Shown here: positions 57,801-64,000 of the stretch, in pieces
How positions within the stretch are numbered: the first letter of the stretch is position 1
Layout of the letters: every line of letters starts with the position of its first letter
DNA from: Castor canadensis
Taxonomy: Eukaryota > Chordata > Mammalia > Rodentia > Castoridae
DNA length: 64,000 bases
Direction: 5' to 3'
NCBI RefSeq assembly: GCF_047511655.1
Contig: NC_133398.1
Coordinates: forward strand, 106,532,332-106,596,331
The notes under the pieces: model-generated
Seen by the model: only the letters and a program-made list of their open reading frames with translations
Told to the model about the DNA's origin: nothing
Databases searched by the model: none
Program-made: the position numbers and the translations under genes

Positions 57801-58326
57801 ATGACCCTGGACACCCAGCTGCAGAAGGTGTATGGAGTGACCCTTAGCCTGACTCACTGCAGGGGATGTCAGGAGCAGCCAAGACCAGGCAGGCACGGTC
57901 AGAGACAGAAGCAGTGCTCATCCACCCTCGGCCTGGCAGAGGTGTGTGTGCAGAGGGAGTCAGGCATTCCCAGCCACCGAAGGAGCCGAGCTAAGAATGT
58001 CACTCTTCAAGTGGCAGGGGCAAGTGTCTAACAGCATCACAGACTTTTTTTCTTATGGACCTGAAGACTCTTCTGAGCAGGAAGGGGCTCCCAGACAGAC
58101 ATTCTGGGGGTGCCAGTCCTTGCCCTGCTGCATGTCCCAAGAGGCCAGTGATCAGGGCAGAACTTGGAACTCTCTGTCACCAGAAAGCACAGATGTTCTT
58201 GAACCTTCCATAGCACCTTTCCTGATGCCCCTGGTCCAACTCTTAAGATCCAAGCAGGGGCTGGCTCCTGATCCTCACCAGGCATTGTATTTGCCTGTCA
58301 CTTCTCAATTAAGATGAATGCTTGGG
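57801..58326. other. Unassigned sequence
   Basis: Frames on both strands lack recognisable domains. Confidence 0.3.
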
Positions 58327-58398
58327 GATGGGAGCATGGCTCAGGTTAGAGTGGCTACCTAACACCTGCAAGGCCCTGAGTTCAAACCCCAGCACCGT
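58327..58398 (+). repeat. ID-like SINE
   Basis: GGGAGCATGGCTCAGGTTAG and TTCAAACCCCAGCACCG, running straight into a TA/TG repeat. Confidence 0.85.
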
Positions 58399-58508
58399 AT
58401 ATACATGTACATATATATGTATATGTGTGTATATATATATGTATATATATGTGTATATATATATATATGTGTGTGTATATATATAGATATATATATATAG
58501 ATATATGC
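58397..58508. repeat. (TA)n/(TG)n microsatellite between two SINEs
   Basis: About 110 bp of TATATG/TATA units with AGATAT interruptions. Frames with Ile/Tyr/His repeats here are artefacts. Confidence 0.95.
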
Positions 58509-58596
58509 CTTTGGGTACTGGGAGTGCAACTCAGTGGCAGAGCACTTGCCTAGCATGTGGGAAGCTCTGGATTTATCCCCAGTACCACAAAACATA
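58509..58596 (+). repeat. ID-type SINE
   Basis: GGAGTGCAACTCAGTGGCAG, GCACTTGCCTAGCATGTGGG and CCCCAGTACCACAAAAC. Confidence 0.88.
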
Positions 58597-58859
58597 TGTT
58601 TTATGAGCCCTTCGTAAAGCCATCCATAAATGTCCCCAGTATATAGCTCTAGAATCTTTTGAAAATGTTACTTCAATGCCATTATTGCATCTACTAAAAC
58701 TTAAAATTATCCTTTATCAACACCTGACAAATTGTTCCAACTTCCCCAATGGAAATTCTCTGTATTCAAATTTTTCCAAATTTTAGTGGTTGAAAAGAAA
58801 AACAGTCTTTACATTTGGTTTGCACCCATTAAACATGGCTTGTTCTTCATTCTTTGCTT

Positions 58860-59138
58860 ACGGGCTTACTAGGCAGGCCCTCTGCCATTGTGCCAGGTCC
58901 TCAGCCCTTTGTGCATTAGTTATTTTTCAGATAAGGTCTCACTTTAAGCCCTGGCTGGCCTGGACCATGACCCTCCTCTTTGTGTTTCTCTGTGTAGCTG
59001 GGATAACAGGTGCAGGCCACCCTGACCAGCTTTTTACTGGTTGAGATGGAATCTCATGGGCTGGCCTCAAACCTCGATCCTTCTGATGTCTACCTCCAGA
59101 GTAGCTAGTATTACAGGCAGGAGCTACCATGCCCAGCC
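58860..59138 (-). repeat. Trimeric composite SINE, antisense
   Basis: ACTAGGCAGGCCCTCTGCC (ID part), AAGGTCTCACTTTAAGCCCT with CTGGGATAACAGGTGCAGGC (one B1 unit), and TGGAATCTCATGGGCTGGCC with TACCATGCCCAGC (second B1 unit). Confidence 0.8.
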
Positions 59139-59404
59139 TCTTCAGTCTCTTTCAATTATAAGAGCCTCTTACACTCTTGACTTAGTGAAGAAGCCCAACT
59201 GCTTAACACAGAGAATTCCCCACGGTCTGGATTTAACAGATTGTTTTTTTATGGTATCACTAATTTATTCTTATATTGCTGGTTTCCTGTAAAAGGTTGA
59301 ACTAGAGAGTTGGGTGGTATTTATTGTTGGTGGTGGTGTTTTGGTAAGACTCCCTCATAGGTGGCACTGTGGTTCTTACAGCATTGCTCCCCTTGAAATT
59401 GATC

Positions 59405-59680
59405 AGTGGGAGCTGCGAACCGTGGCTCACGCCTATAATCCAAACTACGTTCAAGGCCAGATTAGGGGAAAAAAAAGTTTGTGAGACCTCATTTCAGGGA
59501 AAAATGTGGACATGGTGGTGCACCTGTCATCTCAATAAAAGTGGGAAAGGTTAAAATAGAAGGATCATGGTCTGGACAGAAAGTGAGACCCTATCTCCAA
59601 TAAGCAGAGCAAAAAGGGCTGGAGACATGGCTCAAGGTGTAAAGTTAAGCCCTGAGTTTCAACTTCCAGCAAGAAGGAAG
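59405..59680 (+). repeat. Trimeric composite SINE, internally deleted
   Basis: AACCGTGGCTCACGCCTATA, GGACATGGTGGTGCACCTGT and CTGGAGACATGGCTCAAGGT represent the three modules. The tail grows into the adjacent GGAA repeat. Confidence 0.82.
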
Positions 59681-59752
59681 GGAGGGAGGGAAGGAGGGAG
59701 AGAGGAAGGAAGGAAAGAAGGAAGGAAGGAAGGAAGGAAGGAAGGAAGGAAA
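59675..59752. repeat. (GGAA)n microsatellite
   Basis: GGGA units followed by nine or so clean GGAA units. GGAA arrays can bind ETS factors, but no function is shown. Confidence 0.95.
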
Positions 59753-59817
59753 CTCATTGATAGATTCGTGTGTTGCCAGCCTGTTCTTTATAAAGTTTTC
59801 CATCAAAATTTCTAAAG

Positions 59818-59910
59818 GGACTGAGGATGTAGCTCAGTGGTAGAGCACTTGCCTAGCACGTGGGAGGCCCTGGACTCAATCCTCAGCACTGCAAAATAAA
59901 AAAATAACTT
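59818..59910 (+). repeat. ID-type SINE
   Basis: GAGGATGTAGCTCAGTGGTA, GCACTTGCCTAGCACGTGGG and AATCCTCAGCACTGCAAAA. Confidence 0.92.
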
Positions 59911-60719
59911 TAAAAACTTTCCGAATGGTTTTAGCATCTGTGAATTGTTTTGGTCTCAGTCTGTTATTTTCTCCTGTTGCAACACAGCGACTTCCTAGTT
60001 ATAAACTTGTCAGGATCCAGCTTGGCCTGACTACAGCCATCTTGAGTTGTAGCCACCCCAGGCGACCCTGCTGTTTCCCCCACTGTTTCCCAGAAAACCA
60101 CGAATAAACAAAACTGTTAGAGTGATATGTACAATGGTTCCCGGCTGTCAGCGCCAGGAATGTGCCTGATGTCTTTGATTTCAGCTTGAGATGAACCAGG
60201 TGCCTTCTGGCTGGGACTGAGCTGCTTTCGTCCTACCCTCAATGTGAGTCCTCTCCCTCTGACTCATGTCATAGGGACCCACCAGACTTGCAGAAGCCCC
60301 AGCCCCCTTGTCCCCAGTAAGTTGCACTCGGTGCCATCTTGAATCTGACTTCCTTATTTACACTGGATTTTCCTGAACAACACTGATTATTTCTGCAAAG
60401 AAGACTTTCCCTCCTCTGCTATAGTTTCTCCATGTGCAGTTCACAGGGAAAAAGCTGGATAAATGCTCGATTCTTTATTAATTTTCAAAATTTGCTGAAA
60501 GAGAACCAGTGCATTTTATTAAGAATTTTTATTAATTCAGACCGAGTTTTATTAAGTTTGCTGTGCTTCACAAAAGTTATCACTTCTTTGGCCAGGGGCC
60601 CCTTTAACTTCTGTGTCCTTCTGAAATGACCTGTTTTCTGGCACAAAAGGTGTCCCAGGTTTGACTTGGCCATTTCCTGCCCCAACAGAAAATCAGCCAT
60701 TTCTCCAGAGTTCTTGTCC
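59911..60719. other. Unassigned intergenic sequence
   Basis: No gene or named repeat recognised. Confidence 0.3.
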
Positions 60720-60885
60720 GTCCGTCCTTCCTTCCTTCCTTCCTTCCTTTCTGATGGTACTTGGTGGGGCCTCACTTTCTAGGCAGGTGCTCTACCACTT
60801 AGGAGAGAAAGAAAGGAAGAAAGGAGGGAGGGAAGGAGGAAGGAAGGAGGAAGGAAGGAATGGAAGAAAAGGAAGGAAGGGAAAT
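60720..60885. repeat. (CTTC)n and (GGAA)n arrays flanking an ID-like SINE scrap
   Basis: CCTT units at 60726-60750, an inverted ID fragment (TAGGCAGGTGCTCTACCACT) and GGAA/GGGA units at 60803-60885. The two arrays are inverted relative to each other and could pair. Confidence 0.88.
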
Positions 60886-61439
60886 CCGCCAGATCACAAG
60901 AAACTTAGCTGTTCTCATTGCTACTCCATTACTGTTGCTTCTAGGCAAATGATTTTCATGACCAAGGTGGTAGAAACATACATTGTAAAAAGAGAAAAGT
61001 CCAGTCTGGTATTTTTCATTTCAGAATCCAAAATTTTTTAAAACTATTTCAAATATAAAATCACAGATTTTGCTAAACTTTTAAATTTTCATTCTGTTGC
61101 ACTATAAAGTATTGTCACAAATTAGGAAAAATTACTGATTTACTTGATTCTAAAGTATAATAGTTTCCAGGTATCAATAACAATATTGCTACTAAAAATC
61201 TAAATATAGTCTAAGATATCCTTGTGGTTCTTTTGTCTTTTGGATCTGTCTTGCTGGAGGTGAAAACACTATTTTCAAGAGGTATTTTTAGAAAGCTAGC
61301 AGAAAAAATTTTAACCACACTGAAATAAGAACACTAAAATGATTTTACTCTTCTTTTCTGTTCCCCTAACCTTCTCCTCAACCCTTAGTTTTCAACCCCT
61401 CGTTCTCTGTCTACAGAGATGTTAAAAGGGGATGTAGGA
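60886..61439. other. Unassigned AT-rich sequence
   Basis: Nothing recognised. Confidence 0.3.
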
Positions 61440-61765
61440 AGCCAGGCGCATTGACTCATGCTTATTATTTCAGCTATTTAGGAGCTGGAGATATGGAGGA
61501 CTTTGGTTTGAGGCCAGCAAGGCCAAAAAGTTAGTAAGACTCCCATCTTAACAAACAAGCCAGGGACAGTGATTCATGCCTATAATCCTGGCTACACAAG
61601 AGACATAGGAGAACTGTGGTCCAGGTCATCCATGGGCAAAACCGCAAGACCCTATCTGAAAATTAACTAAAACAAAAAGGATTTTGGACATGGCTGAAGT
61701 GGTAGAGCATTTGCCTAGTAAGTCTGAGGCCCTAATTTGAACCCCAGTACTATCAAAAACATTTT
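61440..61765 (+). repeat. Trimeric composite SINE
   Basis: GCCAGGCGCATTGACTCATG, AAGCCAGGGACAGTGATTCA, CATGGCTGAAGTGGTAGAGC and TTGAACCCCAGTACTATC. Confidence 0.9.
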
Positions 61766-61779
61766 TTTAGTTAAAGAAA

Positions 61780-61868
61780 GATGCAGAGACTGGGGATATA
61801 GGTCAGAGGTGGAACATTTGCCTAACATGCATGGAGTTTAGGTTTGACTCCCAGCACCACAAAACTAG
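61780..61868 (+). repeat. ID-type SINE
   Basis: GACTGGGGATATAGGTCAGA, TTGCCTAACATGCATGGAGT and GACTCCCAGCACCACAAAAC. Confidence 0.87.
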
Positions 61869-62079
61869 GGGTGGTGGTAGTATATAAACTGTGAATAAGT
61901 AAAAGGAATGTAAGACACAGACCTTCAATGGTCACCGTTCACAAGACAGTGAGATCATCTTAGCCTCACAGGGTAGCTGAGGGGCCTCCTCTCTTTTATC
62001 CTTAGGGACAATTGTATAAAATACAAACGATTTGTTCCCTGGAGGTTTTGTAGTTCGAATCTATAAAACCATCTTGAGA

Positions 62080-62290
62080 GTCAAGATTGGTAGCTCATGC
62101 CTGTAGTCCTAGCAACTTAGGAGGCTGAGATGGGGAGGACTGCAGTCACAGACCAGCCTGGGAAAAAAGTTCTCAAGATCCCATGACCACAATAACCAGG
62201 GCAAAGTGGACTGGAGGTGTGGCTCAAGCAGTAAAGAGTCTGCTTTGCAAGTACAAAGCCCTGACTTCAAATCCCACACACAAAAAAATG
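62080..62290 (+). repeat. Composite SINE
   Basis: TAGCTCATGCCTGTAGTCCT, CAAAGTGGACTGGAGGTGTG and CTGACTTCAAATCCCACACA. Confidence 0.87.
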
Positions 62291-62489
62291 GTGGCTGGCC
62301 TTTTGTTTTGTTTCTGTGGATAGATTTTTGGCTATTCAATTTGCTTAATAGCTACAGGTATATTCAGGTTTTCTGTTTTTGTCAATGTCACTGATTTTTC
62401 TAGGAAGCCGTCCGTTTTGTCTAAGGTTTTAGTTCAAAACCATAAAGTTTTTATGGTATTCTCTCATAGCTTTTCCCCTGCTTTTTCTT

Positions 62490-62602
62490 CACGTTTTTTG
62501 AGTCAGGGTTTCACTGTGTAGTGCAGCCTGGGCTAGATCACGTGCCTCCTGCCTCAACCTCCCAAGTACTGGCACGACAGGTGGGTACCACCACATCCAG
62601 CT
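62490..62602 (-). repeat. B1-like SINE monomer, antisense
   Basis: TCAGGGTTTCACTGTGTAGT, CTCAACCTCCCAAGTACTGG and ACCACCACATCCAGCTC. Confidence 0.87.
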
Positions 62603-62607
62603 CACAA

Positions 62608-62827
62608 CTTTTTTTTTTTGGTGGGTTTGGGGTTTGAACTCAGGGCTTCACATTTGCAAAGCAGGTGTTCTACCACTTGAGCCACACTCCCAGTCCATTT
62701 TGCTGTGGTTTCTTTCAAGATAGGATCTCAGGAACTATTTGCCTGAGCTGGCTTCGAAATTCGATCCTCCTGATCTCTGCCTCCTGCGTACCTAGGATTA
62801 CAGGCGTGAGCCACGAGAGCCCAGCTG
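62608..62827 (-). repeat. Composite SINE, antisense
   Basis: T-run, TGGGGTTTGAACTCAGGGCT, TACCACTTGAGCCACACTCC, GGATCTCAGGAACTATTTGC and CTAGGATTACAGGCGTGAGC. Confidence 0.93.
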
Positions 62828-62984
62828 GTTGAATATTTTAGATATCAGTCATTACATTATAATATACGGATGGAAGGCTTTGAAATTCAGTTTTAAAACC
62901 AACATATAAATTCCAAAGGAGAGTTTGTTAGATTCAAGATAGGCTCGATTTTTATTACAGATTTTTCTTTCACCCATGTGTCAA

Positions 62985-63465
62985 AGAACAAGATTTTTGA
63001 GTTTTAAAGATCCGATTGGCCTTTACTTTCAGTGCGTGAACCAGGCAGCATCCTGTCTACAAAGCAGAAGAAAGCTCCCAAGGACGTCCCGCAGGCATGG
63101 CCGCTTGAGTAGGGACTAAGAAAGACACGGTGGCTGTCATCAGGCCGGTCACTGAGGGTTACTTCCCTTTATGGGTAACGCAGAGAGGACTCGCTCACTG
63201 TGTTGGCTCGGGGTAACTGGGTGCCTTTGATTGGTTGCTGTGACCCTCCTGCTTTTTTGTCGTTGTTGTTTTTAGAAAACTGGCCCATTTTCATTTGCTT
63301 GATTATGTGGCACTTGCAAGTGGGACTTCATTCTGGTCTGTCATGCTGTGGTCACTGTATGTGCTCAGAATGACATCACCCATGCAATATGTGTGGAAAC
63401 CCACTTGGCGAGCTAATACCGCCTGCTTAGTACAAATGTGTCAAGTGTGTTTAAAAATAAAGCAT
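62985..63465 (-). mobile_element. Possible ERV LTR, antisense
   Basis: AACAAGATTTTTGAGTTTTA, GGCAGCATCCTGTCTACAAA and GCAGAAGAAAGCTCCCAAGG look like an inverted U5/R end. The left part is less clear. Confidence 0.4.
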
Positions 63466-63469
63466 GTCA

Positions 63470-63890
63470 GCAGGGATACCCGACAGCCATGTTTCCTGTG
63501 GCACTATTCACAAAAGCGAAGTTACGGAATCAGCCAAGGTGCCCACCAGGTGAATAAAGAAAATGTGGAAGATACCCGCAAGGGAGAATTATTCAGCTAT
63601 ACAAAGAAGAATGAAATGTCATTTGCAGGAAGATGGATGGAACTGGAGATCAACATGTGAAATCAGCCAGACTCAGAAAGAGAAAAATTGCATGTTTGCT
63701 CTTTTATGCAGAATCTAGACTTTGGAAAAGGACGTGAAAGTAGAAAGGAGACTATTAGGGACGTGAAGGGACAGGGGACAAGAGAGGGAATGGAGGGATG
63801 AGTATGATCAAAGTATGTTGCATGTGTCGTGTGAAAACGTCACAGTACAGCGCCCCATGTACAGTGAATGCACGCTAACCCAAAACTGAG
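63470..63890 (+). mobile_element. L1 3' end (ORF2 tail and 3' UTR), sense
   Basis: GTGGCACTATTCACAAAAGC, TGAATAAAGAAAATGTGGAA and GAAATGTCATTTGCAGGAAG match the terminal L1 ORF2 region. GAGTATGATCAAAGTATGTT belongs to a 3' UTR. Frames are broken. Confidence 0.8.
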
Positions 63891-64000
63891 CACGAGAAAA
63901 CCAATTCATTATCTTCTCGCATTGGTGCAGGAATCTATGCCTGTCCCATGGCAAGTTCATTACTCCTGTCGTTCAAGCTTTACCTGATAATCTCTCAGTT

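Noticed and set aside
58359-58595. Ile/Tyr/His repeat frame
   Set aside because: Arises from the TA/TG microsatellite.

Overview
This is a mammalian nuclear window, most likely from a rodent. It is an intron- and repeat-rich landscape of SINEs, L1 fragments, MaLR/ERV LTRs, MIR, MER2-type DNA transposon relics and microsatellites, with one recognisable protein-coding gene. The commonest repeat is a tRNA/ID-like SINE, alone or fused to one or two 7SL/B1-like (Alu-type) units. That module resembles what I know of beaver and heteromyid-type rodents (Castor is my best guess), but species is inference.

The gene is NXNL2 (nucleoredoxin-like 2, RdCVF2), complete on the minus strand in two coding exons: exon 1 at 44324-44023 inside a CpG island, exon 2 at 36960-36792, with an intron of about 7.1 kb. 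The joined frame is 156 codons plus stop, the family's usual length. In human, NXNL2 lies between SPIN1 and S1PR3. Neither is visible here, so the flanks are intergenic.

Layout: 1-5 kb, two antisense L1 ORF2 fragments. 5-16 kb, mostly unassigned DNA with MaLR LTRs, MIR, a MER2 relic, a U6 pseudogene and a GC-rich patch with an excellent CTCF motif near 12.93 kb. 16-25 kb, old L1 pieces, two copies of one ERV LTR, an exon-like segment near 19.3 kb and a 5'-truncated younger L1. 25.7-26.4 kb, a TG-rich degenerate repeat. 28.4-35.3 kb, an old sense L1 interrupted by an LTR that itself carries a TMA7 processed pseudogene and a SINE. 36.4-44.9 kb, NXNL2. 45-64 kb, intergenic DNA with a second LTR pair, many SINEs and microsatellites and an L1 3' end.

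There is no operon, CRISPR array, phage or gene cluster, and I found no evidence for a new biological system. The items most worth checking are the NXNL2 splice donor that doubles as the stop codon of an intron-retained isoform, the CTCF motif, the exon-like segment at 19.3 kb, the modular SINE family and the nested insertions.
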